A stretch of DNA of 64,000 bases, from positions 62,001 to 126,000 of the forward strand of contig BBZO01000002.1 in NCBI GenBank assembly GCA_001304875.1, in the 5' to 3' direction. Source of the DNA: Clostridia bacterium UC5.1-2E3. Its GTDB lineage: Bacteria > Bacillota > Clostridia > Lachnospirales > Lachnospiraceae. The position numbers and the translations under genes are program-made. Numbering within the stretch: the first letter of the stretch is position 1; every line of letters begins with the position of its first letter. Of the stretch, positions 39,509-48,831 are shown piece after piece. The notes beneath the pieces are model-generated. The model was not told where the DNA came from, did not search any database, and worked only from the letters and a program-made list of their open reading frames with translations.

Positions 39509-41640
39509 TTGGACAGCGTTTTATTGGAACAGAGAAAGGAAATGCTCACGGCCCTGATGAAGGATCCGGCCTACGTCCCCATGAAGCTCAAGGAGCTGGC
39601 GATGCTCTTAAACATTCCCAAAAGCCAGCGGGAGGAGCTCAAAGAAGTGCTGGACGAGCTGCTTTTAGAGGGCAGGGTGGGCATCTCCAGAAAAGGAAAA
39701 TATGGAAAGCCGGATCTCTTCGCGGTGGCGGGCGTCTACACCGGCCATCCCAGGGGCTTTGGTTTTGCCACCGTGGAGGGACGGGACGAGGACGTGTTCA
39801 TCCCGGAGGAGAAGGCGGGCAGCGCCTTAAACGGCGACACGGTCCAGATCGTCATCGAGGAGACCGGCGGAAAACGGCGGGCCGAGGGGACGGTTATAAA
39901 GGTTCTGGAGCGGGCCAACCACCAGATCATCGGCACCTATCAGAAGAGCAAAAGCTACGGCTTCGTCCTTCCGGATAATCAGAAAATCAGCCGGGATATT
40001 TTCATTCCACAGGGAAAAGATATGGGGGCGGTGAGCGGCCACAAGGTGGTGGTCTCCATGACCGACTTCGGGAACGGGAAGAAAAACCCGGAGGGCATCG
40101 TTACCGAGATTTTAGGCCATGTGAACGATCCCGGCGTGGACATTCTCTCCATCGTCCGCGCCTACAATCTGCCGGAGGAATTTCCGCCGGAGGTGATGGA
40201 AGAGTGCGAGTCCGTTCCCACGGAGGTTCCGGCCGCGGATAAGGAAGGACGCAAGGATCTGCGAGGCCTTCCCACCGTCACCATCGACGGCGAGGACGCG
40301 AAGGATCTGGACGACGCGGTGACGCTTGAGAAGGAGGGCGGCGTGTACCGTCTGGGCGTCCACATCGCCGACGTGACCCACTACGTGAAGGAGGGGAGCC
40401 CTCTGGACATGGAGGCGCTTAAGCGTGGCACCAGCGTCTACCTGGTGGACCGGGTGATTCCCATGCTTCCCCACCGTCTCTCCAACGGAATCTGCTCCTT
40501 AAATGAAGGGGAGGACCGGCTGGCCTTAAGCTGTCTCATGGAGATCGACGAAAACGGAAATCTTCTGGGTCACGAGATCGTGGAGACGCTCATCTGCGTG
40601 GACCGGCGCATGAGCTACACGGCGGTGGCCGGCATTCTGGACGGGGATGAGCGCTTGCGGCCCGGTACGCGGAGCTGGTACCCATGTTCCGGCTGATGAA
40701 GGAGCTGGCGGATATTCTCCGGAAAAAGAGACACAGGCGGGGCGCCATCGACTTCGACTTCCCGGAGAGCAAAATCATTCTGAATGAAAAGGGACGGGCC
40801 GTGGACATCTGTCCGCGGGAGCGGAATGCGGCCACGAAAATTATCGAGGATTTCATGCTCATGGCCAATGAGACCGTGGCGGAGGATTACTGCTGGCAGG
40901 AGATGCCGTTTCTCTACCGGACCCACGACAAGCCGGATGAGGAGAAGATGAAGCGCCTGGCCACGTTTATCAATAATTTCGGCTACACCATGCGTGTCCC
41001 GGGCGGCGTCATCCACCCGAAGGAGGTGCAGAAGCTCCTGGACAAGGTGGAGGGAAGCCCGAGGAGGCGCTGATCAGCCGTCTGACGCTGCGCTCCATGA
41101 AGCAGGCGAAATACAGCAGCGAGAACAGCGGGCATTTTGGCCTGGCGGCCACATTTTACACCCATTTCACCTCGCCGATCCGGCGCTACCCGGATCTGCA
41201 GATCCACAGGATCATCAAGGAGAACCTGCGAAGCGGTCTCTCGGAGCGGCGGCGGGCCCACTATAACTATCTGCTCCCGGAGGTGGCGGTCAAGGCGTCG
41301 GCGCTGGAGCGGCGGGCCGAGGAGGCGGAGCGGGAGACGGATAAGCTTAAGAAGGTGGAGTACATGTCCCGCCATCTGGGCGAGGAGTTTGACGGCGTGA
41401 TCTCCGGCGTCACGAACTGGGCTTCTACGTGGAGCTTCCCAACACCGTGGAGGGGCTGGTGCGGGTCAATGAGCTCAGGGATGACTACTATGTATTTGAC
41501 GAGGAGCGCTATCAGCTCATCGGGGAGACCTCCCGGCACACCTATAAGCTGGGACAGAGCATACGGATTCAGGTTCTGGCCTGTGACAGGCTTTTAAAGA
41601 CCATCGACTTTATACCGCGAAGAAGTTTGACGGGGAATAA
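39509..41640 (+). CDS. rnr: Ribonuclease R, four frameshifts, TTG start
   Basis: A 3'-5' exoribonuclease that degrades structured RNA and works with SmpB/tmRNA in trans-translation quality control. About 711 residues after repair. In order: an N-terminal winged-helix region, cold-shock domains ([15 protein letters not shown] and [19 protein letters not shown]), the RNB catalytic domain ([17 protein letters not shown], with HIADVTHYV and [11 protein letters not shown]; later [15 protein letters not shown]) and an S1 domain ([20 protein letters not shown]). TTG at 39509 is 7 bases after AGGAGG and no better ATG exists. Breaks: one G lost near each of 40659, 41060, 41419 and 41617. The last restores a stop at 41638-41640; as read the frame would fuse to smpB. 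Confidence 0.94.
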
Positions 41641-41653
41641 AACAGGAGGCACT

Positions 41654-42118
41654 ATGGGGAAAGAGAGTTTCAAGCTGGTGGCCAACAACAAGAAGGCCTA
41701 CCACGACTATTTTATCGACGACAAGATTGAGGCGGGCATCGAGCTCTTCGGCACGGAGGTCAAGTCCATCCGCATGGGAAAATGCAGCGTCAAGGAGTCG
41801 TTTATCAAGATTGAAAAGGGCGAGATGTTCATCTACGGGATGCACATAAGTCCCTACGAGAAGGGAAATATTTTCAACAAGGATTCGCTGCGTGTGAGAA
41901 AGCTTCTGCTTCACAAGGTGGAGATCCGGAAGCTGGAGGCCAAGGTGGCGGAGAAGGGCTACACGCTGGTGCCTCTGCAGGTCTACTTTAAGGGAAGCCT
42001 GGTGAAGGTCGAGGTGGGCCTGGCGCGGGGCAAGAAGCTCTACGACAAGCGGCAGGACATCGCGAAGAAGGACCAGAAGAGAGAGGTGGAGAGGGACTTT
42101 AAGCTGAAGTTTAAGTGA
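41654..42118 (+). CDS. smpB: SsrA-binding protein SmpB
   Basis: A 154-residue RNA-binding protein that delivers tmRNA to stalled ribosomes. Family features: [20 protein letters not shown] at the N terminus, [20 protein letters not shown], the central INPYE-like site ([14 protein letters not shown]), and the basic C-terminal tail ([20 protein letters not shown]). Starts 13 bp after the repaired rnr stop with ACAGGAGGC. Its partner ssrA lies 97 bp downstream under its own promoter. Confidence 0.98.
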   Translation: MGKESFKLVANNKKAYHDYFIDDKIEAGIELFGTEVKSIRMGKCSVKESFIKIEKGEMFIYGMHISPYEKGNIFNKDSLRVRKLLLHKVEIRKLEAKVAEKGYTLVPLQVYFKGSLVKVEVGLARGKKLYDKRQDIAKKDQKREVERDFKLKFK

Positions 42119-42142
42119 TGCGTGAAGTGAAGGAAAGATGCC

Positions 42143-42171
42143 TTGACAGCCGGCCAGCGGCATGATATTAT
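42143..42171 (+). promoter_or_regulatory. ssrA promoter
   Basis: TTGACA (42143-42148), 17 bp, TATTAT (42166-42171) with TGA extended -10; about 45 bp before the mature tmRNA. Confidence 0.75.
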
Positions 42172-42215
42172 AATTCCACAGTCCGCTGTATCTGATATCG
42201 GCTGGACGCCAGTGA

Positions 42216-42555
42216 GGGGTAGTACTGGTTTCGACAGGGGCCATGCAGCTGGTGAAGCTATCCGCATGCAATGCGTTAAATGGCAAACCTAAATATAAAC
42301 GCTAACAATAGAGAATTAGCATACGCTGCCTAATGGCGGCTGTCAGACTTAGAGCACTCACACTTTAAGACCCTGGCATCGACGATGTGAGAAACGACGC
42401 ACGTTAAGCTTTGCGCGTGCGGGCGTATTATGAAGCTACTGAAGCATCAAGGGTGTTCGTTCCCGTGATGCGGAGGGAATGTCAAAGAACGGACTATGAT
42501 AGTAGAAGAACAGGGAATTGGTTTTTGGACACGGGTTCAAATCCCGTCTACTCCA
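42216..42555 (+). ncRNA. ssrA: Transfer-messenger RNA
   Basis: Rescues stalled ribosomes and tags the nascent peptide. The 5' end GGGGTAG pairs with CTACTCC at 42548-42554 (one G-U) to form the acceptor stem, followed by discriminator A; CCA is not encoded. The D-loop-like ACTGGTTTCGACAGGGG and T-arm ACGGGTTCAAATCCCGT are canonical. The tag ORF runs from GCA at 42283 to TAA at 42331 and encodes ANLNINANNRELAYAA. About 340 nt, normal length. Confidence 0.97.
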
Positions 42556-42560
42556 CTTAA

Positions 42561-42612
42561 AAACGCCCGGCAAAATTAAGAAAAGAAAATCTTAATTTTA
42601 CCGGGCGTTTCT
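42561..42612 (+). terminator. Terminator after ssrA
   Basis: AACGCCCGG / CCGGGCGTT with inner AAAATTAAGA/TCTTAATTTT, then TTTCT. It also lies just beyond the end of the convergent toxin gene. Confidence 0.8.
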
Positions 42613-42643
42613 ATGCGATAATTTATTTGTTTCAGTCGGCATT

Positions 42644-42894
42644 TCAATATCTGTTATAAATTTCTCCACGATTTCCAGCATCAATTACAAAAACCGTTAA
42701 AATACCATGATCCACGGTATATATAATTCTGTAATTTCCAACACGCAGGCGAAACAGGTCGTTATGTCCTTTTATTTTTTTAATATCTTCTCCGTTGGGA
42801 AGCTGTTTGATTTCTGCAACTACTCTTTTTCGCTCATTCACGGGGAGCTTGTCGATAAATTTTTTGCTTTCTTTTTAATGATAATTTCGTACAT
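42644..42894 (-). CDS. RelE/ParE-type toxin, one frameshift
   Basis: A small toxin of the RelE superfamily, 83 residues after repair, starting MYEIIIKKKAKKFIDKLPVN. The central block DIKKIKGHNDLFRLRVGNYR then IIYTVDHGILTVFVIDAGNRG is characteristic of mRNA-cleaving ribosome-dependent RelE toxins. One A is missing from a seven-A run near 42860; the remaining ORF alone would start at an internal Met. Its ATG shares one base with the antitoxin stop (TAATG), so it is translationally coupled. Activity is inferred from family only. Confidence 0.85.
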
Positions 42895-43106
42895 TAATCA
42901 AGTCCCCACTCTTTTATACACTCCTCAAGAGGTATCCCCTCTTTGTCCTCTTCCGGCGCATTTTTGTAGTTTTCCAACATTCTCTGGCAGAACAAGTCAT
43001 CTGCTTCTTCATCCGCCGCCACACCCTGCACATATGCCAGAACATAACCCATTTTATAATCTGGTATATTATCCAATAAATGAATAATCATTTCTTTGTT
43101 ACTCAT
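42894..43106 (-). CDS. Antitoxin partner of the RelE-type toxin
   Basis: A 70-residue acidic protein, MSNKEMIIHLLDNIPDYKMG onward, ending IPLEECIKEWGLD. Position directly upstream of, and one-base overlap with, the toxin and its acidic C terminus fit an antitoxin that wraps the toxin. The N-terminal part (IIHLLDNIPDYKMGYVLAY) resembles helical antitoxins found with RelE toxins in Clostridia, although I cannot name the family. A palindromic operator lies in its promoter. Confidence 0.8.
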   Translation of the reverse strand: MSNKEMIIHLLDNIPDYKMGYVLAYVQGVAADEEADDLFCQRMLENYKNAPEEDKEGIPLEECIKEWGLD

Positions 43107-43172
43107 TTTTATAGCCTCGCTTTCTATTTTTAAACAATCTCGCCATTATCATATGGATATACCTCTTTTTTT

Positions 43173-43201
43173 AGTATATACTGCGATATATACCATGTCA
43201 A
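43173..43201 (-). promoter_or_regulatory. Promoter and palindromic operator of the toxin-antitoxin pair
   Basis: On the minus strand TTGACA (43201-43196), 17 bp, TATACT (43178-43173). A perfect inverted repeat GTATATA-CTGCGA-TATATAC (43174-43193) fills the spacer and -10. It fits autorepression by the antitoxin or complex. Confidence 0.75.
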
Positions 43202-43250
43202 GGCGTCTCTTTCCAGGCATTCAAGGCCGCTGGACTTTCCGAAAAGAGTT

Positions 43251-43259
43251 TGTTATACT
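43251..43259 (+). promoter_or_regulatory. Extended -10 promoter of the MATE gene
   Basis: TGT-TATACT at 43251-43259, 30-45 bp before the start; -35 not clear. Confidence 0.5.
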
Positions 43260-43289
43260 TATAACAGATTGTGAGAATATGGAAAGAAG

Positions 43290-44686
43290 ATGAGAAGGAT
43301 GATAAAAATGAAGCTGGCGAAGGAGGAGCACGATTTTTCCCACGGCAGCGTGGTTAAGAATATCTGGAGTCTGGCGGTGCCCATGACTCTGGCGCAGCTG
43401 GTCAATGTGCTCTACAACATCGTGGACCGCATCTACATCGGCATGATTCCGGAAAATGCCACGCTCTCCATGACCGGGCTGGGGCTCTGCCTGCCCATCA
43501 TCAGCATGGTGATCGCCTTCGCGAACCTTTACGGCACCGGCGGTGCGCCGCTGTGCTCCATCGAGAGAGGGCGGGGGAATCTGAGAAAGGCCGAGAACAT
43601 CATGGGAAATTCCTTCACCTTGATGGTTGCCACGGGGGTACTGTTCACGGTGTTCGGACTTCTGTTCAAACGTCCGCTTCTCTACCTGTTCGGCGCCAGC
43701 GATCAGACCTTTCCCTTTGCCGATGCCTACATAACCATCTATCTGCTGGGCAGTGTGTTTGTGATGATCGGGCTGGGCATGAACAGCTTTATAAATTCCC
43801 AGGGCTTCGGGCGGATCGGCATGTATACGGTGCTTCTGGGGGCAGTTGCAAATATCGTTCTGGATCCGCTGTTTATTTTTGTGTTCGGCATGGGCGTGAG
43901 GGGCGCGGCGCTGGCCACGATCATTTCCCAGTTTCTGTCTGCCTTCTGGGTGCTTAAATTTCTGACCGGTAAGAAAACCATTTTGAAGCTGAAGCTTCCT
44001 GCCATGCGTTTAAACGGCGAGCTGGTGCGCTCCATCACAGCGCTGGGGCTGTCGGGCTTTACCATGTCCATCACCAATTCGCTGGTGCAGATTCTCTGCA
44101 ACGCCACGCTGCAGTCCTACGGCGGCGATCTGTATGTGGGCGTGATGACGGTTGTAAATTCTGTCCGCGAGATCATCCAGATGCCTGTGCAGGGAATCAC
44201 CCACGGTTCCCAGCCGGTGCTGGGCTTCAACTACGGGGCCGGGGAGTATGGACGGGTGAAGACCGGGATAAAATTTGTCTCGGCGGCGGCCATTGTCTAC
44301 ACCACGGGGATGTGGCTGTTTGTTCACGGGATGCCGGAATTTTTCATCCGCATCTTCAACCGCGATCCGGAGCTGGTGGCGGCGGGTATCCCGGCCATGC
44401 AGATTTATTTCTTCGGATTTTTCATGATGTCGCTGCAGTTTGCGGGGCAGTCCATCTTTGTGGCGCTGGGGAAATCCAGACGGGCGATTTTCTTTTCCAT
44501 TTTCAGAAAGGTGATTATCGTGACGCCGCTGACGGTTCTGCTTCCGCAGTTTATGGGGCTTGGGACCAACGGCGTGTTCATGGCGGAGCCATTTCCAACT
44601 TTATCGGCGGGGCGGCCTGCTACGGAACCATGCTGCTCACGGTGTTCAGAGAGCTGAACGCGCCGGACACGGTGAAAAAGGCATAA
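43290..44686 (+). CDS. MATE family efflux transporter, one frameshift
   Basis: A 12-TM Na+ or H+ antiporter of the MATE family that probably exports drugs or metabolites; about 465 residues after repair. The N-terminal PMTLAQLVNVLYNIVDRIYI is a MatE hallmark, repeated in the second half around VVNSVREIIQMPVQGITHG and QPVLGFNYGAGEYGRVK. The break near 44590 is one C lost from CCC; the repaired C terminus is AEPISNFIGGAACYGTMLL and onward. Start is uncertain: ATG 43290 or ATG 43308, the latter having AGAAGG at better spacing. It is not obviously tied to its neighbours. Confidence 0.9.
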
Positions 44687-44797
44687 CCACAGGTTATGGG
44701 CTTTATTCTGATTCGCCAAAATGCGAGAAAAACATTGACAGGAAAAGGAAATTGGAAGATAATAATTTCAAGAGTTCAGGAAAGGAAGGGAAGTTTT

Positions 44798-45868
44798 ATG
44801 TATAATATCAGAATTGAGAGGACAACATGTCCGAAGGAGAAACCAGGTGCAGATAATCCCTTAAAGTTCGGCACCATTTTCACGGACCATATGTTCATCT
44901 GTGACTATATCGAGGGACAGGGATGGGTAGATCCCAGAGTGGTTCCTTACCAGCCGCTGAGCCTGGATCCGTCCTGCATGGTATTCCACTATGGCCAGGA
45001 GATGTTCGAGGGCTTAAAGGCGTACAGAAGCGAGGACGGCAGGACGCTTATGTTTCGTCCGGACAAGAATATCGAGCGCGCGGCGCGCAGCAATAAGAGA
45101 CTCTGCATGCCGGAGATCCCGAAGGAGCTCTTCATGGAAGGCCTTCAGGCGGTTGTGGGCATCGATAAGGACTGGGTTCCGACGAAGCCGGGAACTTCCC
45201 TTTACGTTCGTCCGTTTATGATCGCGACTGACCCGTTCTTAGGGGTTCGTCCGTCCAGCACATACAAGTTTATGATTATCTTATCCCCGGTGGGCGCCTA
45301 CTATGAGTCCGGTCTGGATCCGGTGAAAATCTGGATTGAGGACGAGTATGTAAGAGCCGTCAAGGGCGGTATCGGCGAGGCGAAGACCGGCGGCAACTAT
45401 GTGGCATCCCTGTCCGCACAGGTGAAGGCCCACGACGAGGGCTACGCCCAGGTTCTCTGGCTGGACGGCGTGCACCGCAAGTACATCGAGGAAGTGGGAG
45501 CCATGAATATCTTCTTCAAGATCAATGGCGTTGTCGTGACTCCTGAGCTCAACGGAAGTATCCTTCCCGGCGTCACGAGACAGTCCACCATCGATCTGTG
45601 CAAGATGTGGGGCATCCCGGTGGAGGAGAAGCGCATCTCCGTGGACGAGATCGTCGAGGCTGCCAAGAGCGGCGCGATGGAGGAGTGCTTCGGCACCGGA
45701 ACCGCTGCGGTGGTTTCCCCGGTGGGCGAGCTTCGCTATGAGAATGAGAAGATGGTCATTGGCGGCGGCGCGATCGGCCCGGTGACACAGAGAATCTATG
45801 ACACCATCACCGGCATCCAGTTAGGTAAGATCGAGGGACCGGAAGGCTGGGTCGTGGAGATCAAATAA
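44798..45868 (+). CDS. ilvE: Branched-chain amino acid aminotransferase
   Basis: A PLP-dependent class IV aminotransferase of 356 residues that interconverts Leu/Ile/Val and their 2-oxo acids. Signatures: FHYGQEMFEGLKAYRSEDG, RPFMIATDPFLGVRPS, PLP-Lys region AKTGGNYVASLSAQVKA and EEVGAMNIFFKINGVVVTPE, plus ECFGTGTAAVVSPVG near the C terminus. ATG 44798 is chosen for AGGAAAGGAAGGGAAG upstream; the longer reading from 44696 has no RBS. Monocistronic, with a terminator after it. Confidence 0.96.
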   Translation: MYNIRIERTTCPKEKPGADNPLKFGTIFTDHMFICDYIEGQGWVDPRVVPYQPLSLDPSCMVFHYGQEMFEGLKAYRSEDGRTLMFRPDKNIERAARSNKRLCMPEIPKELFMEGLQAVVGIDKDWVPTKPGTSLYVRPFMIATDPFLGVRPSSTYKFMIILSPVGAYYESGLDPVKIWIEDEYVRAVKGGIGEAKTGGNYVASLSAQVKAHDEGYAQVLWLDGVHRKYIEEVGAMNIFFKINGVVVTPELNGSILPGVTRQSTIDLCKMWGIPVEEKRISVDEIVEAAKSGAMEECFGTGTAAVVSPVGELRYENEKMVIGGGAIGPVTQRIYDTITGIQLGKIEGPEGWVVEIK

Positions 45869-45889
45869 TATCAGCTTAAGAAAGACAGC

Positions 45890-45921
45890 GGGGGCGGCCC
45901 TCTGAGAGGACCGTCCCTTTT
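45890..45921 (+). terminator. Terminator after ilvE
   Basis: GGGCGGCCCTCT / AGAGGACCGTCCC followed by TTTT. Confidence 0.8.
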
Positions 45922-45944
45922 GTGCGTAAACTGGGAGAGAACTC

Positions 45945-46856
45945 ATGGGAGACGTTTTAGTTAAGGCGGCGGCCTTCGTGGCCGTGATTCTGGCCGGATA
46001 TCTGATGAAGAGGGGCGGACTGTTTAAGAAGGAAGATTTCCATGTCCTGTCGAAGGTGGTCATCTACATCACGCTGCCGTCGGCCATTATTTCCAATTTC
46101 AGCAAAATGACCATCGATTATTCGCTGCTTCTCATGTGCCTGATCGGCATTTTCTGCAATCTGGTGACCGTGGCCGCCGGATATCTGGCAAATATAAGAA
46201 GAAGCGGGGAGTATAAGGCCTTTGACATGCTGAACGTGTCGGGTTACAATATAGGAAACTTTACGATGCCGTTTGTCCAGAACTTTTTTGGCCCGGTGGG
46301 CTTTGCGGTGACCAGCCTGTTCGATGCGGGAAACGCGGTCATGTGTACGGGGCTCACCTACACCGCGGCTTCGGCGGCCATGGCGAAGGGGCAGAAGACC
46401 ACGATCAAGACCATGGCGAAGCAGCTTTTTTCTTCGCTGCCCTTCGATGCCTACATGCTGATGACCGTGCTTTCTTTTCTGCATATCAGCCTGCCGGCGG
46501 TGGCCCTCTCCTTTACGGAGACCGTGGGCGGGGCCAATGCGTTCGTGGCTCTGTTCATGACGGGCATCGGGTTTGAGCTTAAGCTGGATCGGGAGAACCT
46601 GGCGGAGATCGGCAAGGCGCTGGCTCTCCGCTACGGAATCGCGGTGATCATGTCCCTGGCGGCCTTTTTCCTGCTTCCGTTCTCGCTGGAGGTGCGCCAG
46701 GCGCTGGCGGTCATCGCCTTCGGCCCGGTGTCATCGGTGGCCCCGGCATTTTCGGGACGGCTGGGACTGGACGTGGGGCTGGCCAGCGTCATCAATTCCC
46801 TGTCCATCGTGGTCAGCGTCATCTGTATGACGGCTGCACTGATTCTTGTTTTATAG
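45945..46856 (+). CDS. AEC (auxin efflux carrier) family transporter
   Basis: A 303-residue polytopic membrane protein with about ten TM helices and the AEC family layout (PF03547). The N-terminal FVAVILAGYLMKRGGLFKKE segment, GYNIGNFTMPFVQNFFGPVG near residue 100 and a second half ending in a helix with VISVICMTAALILVL-like residues support it. Members move malate, malonate or other organic acids in some bacteria. Immediately follows the ilvE terminator; the YcxB-like gene begins 28 bp later, possibly co-transcribed. Confidence 0.88.
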   Translation: MGDVLVKAAAFVAVILAGYLMKRGGLFKKEDFHVLSKVVIYITLPSAIISNFSKMTIDYSLLLMCLIGIFCNLVTVAAGYLANIRRSGEYKAFDMLNVSGYNIGNFTMPFVQNFFGPVGFAVTSLFDAGNAVMCTGLTYTAASAAMAKGQKTTIKTMAKQLFSSLPFDAYMLMTVLSFLHISLPAVALSFTETVGGANAFVALFMTGIGFELKLDRENLAEIGKALALRYGIAVIMSLAAFFLLPFSLEVRQALAVIAFGPVSSVAPAFSGRLGLDVGLASVINSLSIVVSVICMTAALILVL

Positions 46857-46884
46857 GAAAATCGTTTATAAGGAGGAACTGCTT

Positions 46885-47472
46885 TTGAACATCCGATTTG
46901 AGGGAGATATGGTGGAGAATGCGGAGTCATTTTACCACATGAACTATGCCAATATCGTCTGGGGAAACCGGATGAAGCGGCGCTTTGCCTATGTGGTGCT
47001 CCTGGCGCTGGCGCTCTACATGGGAATCTATCAGACCTTTCTGTCCGGGCAGGAGTCCACGAGTCGGGAGCTTCTCATGCTCTGGGGGCTTATCGCGGCC
47101 CTGGCCGTGGGAGGATTTTTCTACACCAGAAGAGATGTGCCGCTGGGCGCGGTGGTCAACCGGAAGCTGCTTCGCATGTGTCTTGGCGCAGAGGCGGGGG
47201 ACAATCTGGAGGTTCACTACAGCTTCTATGATGAGAAATTCCGCGCGGACAGCACGAAAATCAACATCGACGAGGTCTACACTGATGTGAAGCGCGTGGC
47301 GGCGACCAGCAGATACCTGCTTTTGTTTATGGGAAAGGGACGCGTCCACGTCATGCTGCTGGATTCCATAAAGGGCGGTGAGAATGGCCTCGAGGACCTT
47401 AAAAAATTTCTCACGGAAAAAACTGGAAAGCCGGTGGAGCGCGTGCCGATGCGGCCGGAAAAGAAGAATTGA
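46885..47472 (+). CDS. YcxB-like membrane protein, TTG start
   Basis: A 195-residue protein of unknown function with two TM helices (about residues 38-57 and 68-84). A C-terminal cytoplasmic domain (VHYSFYDEKFRADSTKINID to SIKGGENGLEDLKKFL) resembles the YcxB-like family. TTG at 46885 is preferred because AGGAGG lies 8 bases upstream; a reading from 46846 overlaps the previous gene and lacks an RBS. The C-terminal domain in relatives follows two TM helices in just this arrangement. Confidence 0.75.
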   Translation: MNIRFEGDMVENAESFYHMNYANIVWGNRMKRRFAYVVLLALALYMGIYQTFLSGQESTSRELLMLWGLIAALAVGGFFYTRRDVPLGAVVNRKLLRMCLGAEAGDNLEVHYSFYDEKFRADSTKINIDEVYTDVKRVAATSRYLLLFMGKGRVHVMLLDSIKGGENGLEDLKKFLTEKTGKPVERVPMRPEKKN

Positions 47473-47529
47473 TTGAAAGATCCTGGACATACTAAAGGGT
47501 GAGTAAAATCATCACAGGAGGTATGAACC

Positions 47530-47844
47530 ATGACAAAGTTAGACTGTAATGTAACCACATGTCTTCACAATTCTGATAACTGCTGCTGCAAGAACGCCAT
47601 CGTGGTGGAGGGAGCTTCCGCCACCAGACAGTGCGACACCTGCTGCGGCAGCTTCGACGAGAACAAGGGCGGTTCCTTCCGCAACCTGTTCAAGACGCCG
47701 GAGAAGAAGCTGAACGTGGAATGTGAGGCTACCAACTGCGTCTACAACTCCAACCGTTTCTGCGTGGCGGAGAGAATCGGCATCACCGGTACCAACGCGA
47801 AGACCAGCAGCGAGACGGAGTGCGCGACGTTTAAAGAGAGATAG
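47530..47844 (+). CDS. DUF1540 domain protein (two Cys-rich repeats)
   Basis: A 104-residue protein with two DUF1540 units, each patterned as C-x-(A/V)-x-x-C-x-(Y/H)-N-...-C-x-(A/V)...-C. They are LDCNVTTCLHNSDNCCCKNA and VECEATNCVYNSNRFCVAER. The spacing suggests metal binding, but no function is established. Common as a single small gene in Clostridia. Strong RBS CACAGGAGG. The terminator follows 15 bp after the stop. Confidence 0.88.
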   Translation: MTKLDCNVTTCLHNSDNCCCKNAIVVEGASATRQCDTCCGSFDENKGGSFRNLFKTPEKKLNVECEATNCVYNSNRFCVAERIGITGTNAKTSSETECATFKER

Positions 47845-47858
47845 TTTTCTGGGATGGA

Positions 47859-47896
47859 GACCACCTGACGAAGGGAAGAATGTCAGGTGGTCTTTT
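47859..47896 (+). terminator. Terminator after the DUF1540 gene
   Basis: GACCACCTGAC / GTCAGGTGGTC followed by TTTT. Confidence 0.88.
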
Positions 47897-47985
47897 ATGC
47901 ATAAAAGGGACATATTTGGGGGAAAGGTATCAAGAATCTTGATAATTAATAGGAAAAACCATCATTTTTATTTCTGAAAAATCTG

Positions 47986-47994
47986 TGCTATGAT
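47986..47994 (+). promoter_or_regulatory. Probable promoter of the 48-52.6 kb catabolic operon
   Basis: Extended -10 TGC-TATGAT (47986-47994), with a weak T-rich -35 near 47966. The roughly 60-bp leader is AT-rich and includes the RBS GAAGGAGGAG. Confidence 0.45.
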
Positions 47995-48054
47995 TTAAAT
48001 AATCAAAATATTGAAATTAAATAAGATAAATTCTGAAAAAGAAGGAGGAGAAGT

Positions 48055-48810
48055 ATGGCTGTTGCATTTGTGAGAAAAGCAGACAGTATGCCGGAGTTGA
48101 AGGATGGTTTTGGACAGAAAGAGATGCTTGCCGGAACGTACGAGGGCGGCGTGAGAGCGTATCGCTGCGTACTGAAGGCCGGATGCTCTGTCTGTCCGGA
48201 AATGCTCCGGGATACACTGCAGATTTTTTGCCTGACTGATGGGATCGGATCGGTGACAACGCCGGAGAGAGCATTCAGTGTTAATGAAGTCTCATTCTTT
48301 GTGCCGGATCCGGATGTCTCATGTGCGATTCATGCGGCCACTGACATGATGTATACCATGTTCGTGGTGGAGCAGAAACCGGCGGATATCGAGCGATACC
48401 GGGCGTTTCATATGAAGCTTCCGTTTTTTAGGGGCTTGTCCCAGTGCACGGAGTATGTGCAGGACTGCCATTCTGCAAACTGCCGGAGTTATTCAGTGAT
48501 CCCCACCAAGCGTCTCTGCCGGGTGCTGATGGGGGTCTGTGAGGCATCGGCGGAAGGAAGCACGGAACCGGAGGGCTGTATGGAAAAGGGACATCCGGCC
48601 GTGGCGCAGTGGAATGTGCTGTTCGGGGAGACGGATCTTCTCTTAACGGTGGATGGTGAGAGTGTCAGCCAGCAGGGCGGAGACTTCAGTTATGTGAAAG
48701 CGGGACTGGATCACTCGCTGCAGTGTATGCCGGGAAAGACCATTCATTACATATGGTTTGAACATTATGTGCAGGAGAAAGATTATTTAGTGAGCTACCC
48801 GAGAAGCTAG
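48055..48810 (+). CDS. Double-cupin protein A of the catabolic island
   Basis: A 251-residue soluble protein built of two cupin-like halves (about residues 25-105 and 170-250). It shares a layout with the proteins at 57546 and 58280: an N-terminal half with a V-L-KAG...P-x-x-L pattern and FVPDPD turn; a centre with FHMKLPFFRGLSQCTEYVQD; and a C-terminal half with AQWNVLFGE and HYIWFEH. Metal-ligand His of the second cupin are reduced to one or two here (GHPAVAQW). It is first in an operon with an epimerase and a TRAP transporter. It could be an isomerase, hydrolase or metabolite sensor; I cannot name the reaction. Bicupin ureidoglycine aminohydrolase is a structural parallel only. Confidence 0.7.
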   Translation: MAVAFVRKADSMPELKDGFGQKEMLAGTYEGGVRAYRCVLKAGCSVCPEMLRDTLQIFCLTDGIGSVTTPERAFSVNEVSFFVPDPDVSCAIHAATDMMYTMFVVEQKPADIERYRAFHMKLPFFRGLSQCTEYVQDCHSANCRSYSVIPTKRLCRVLMGVCEASAEGSTEPEGCMEKGHPAVAQWNVLFGETDLLLTVDGESVSQQGGDFSYVKAGLDHSLQCMPGKTIHYIWFEHYVQEKDYLVSYPRS

Positions 48811-48831
48811 GGGGGAGATAGGAGGAGAGCG

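Noticed and set aside
39509-41640. Programmed ribosomal frameshifting in rnr and other genes
   Set aside because: Too many sites, no slippery heptamer plus pseudoknot seen, and the required shifts match lost bases.
41429-42118. An RNase R-SmpB fusion protein
   Set aside because: smpB has its own RBS and ATG; the fused frame is removed by one base near 41617 that restores the rnr stop.
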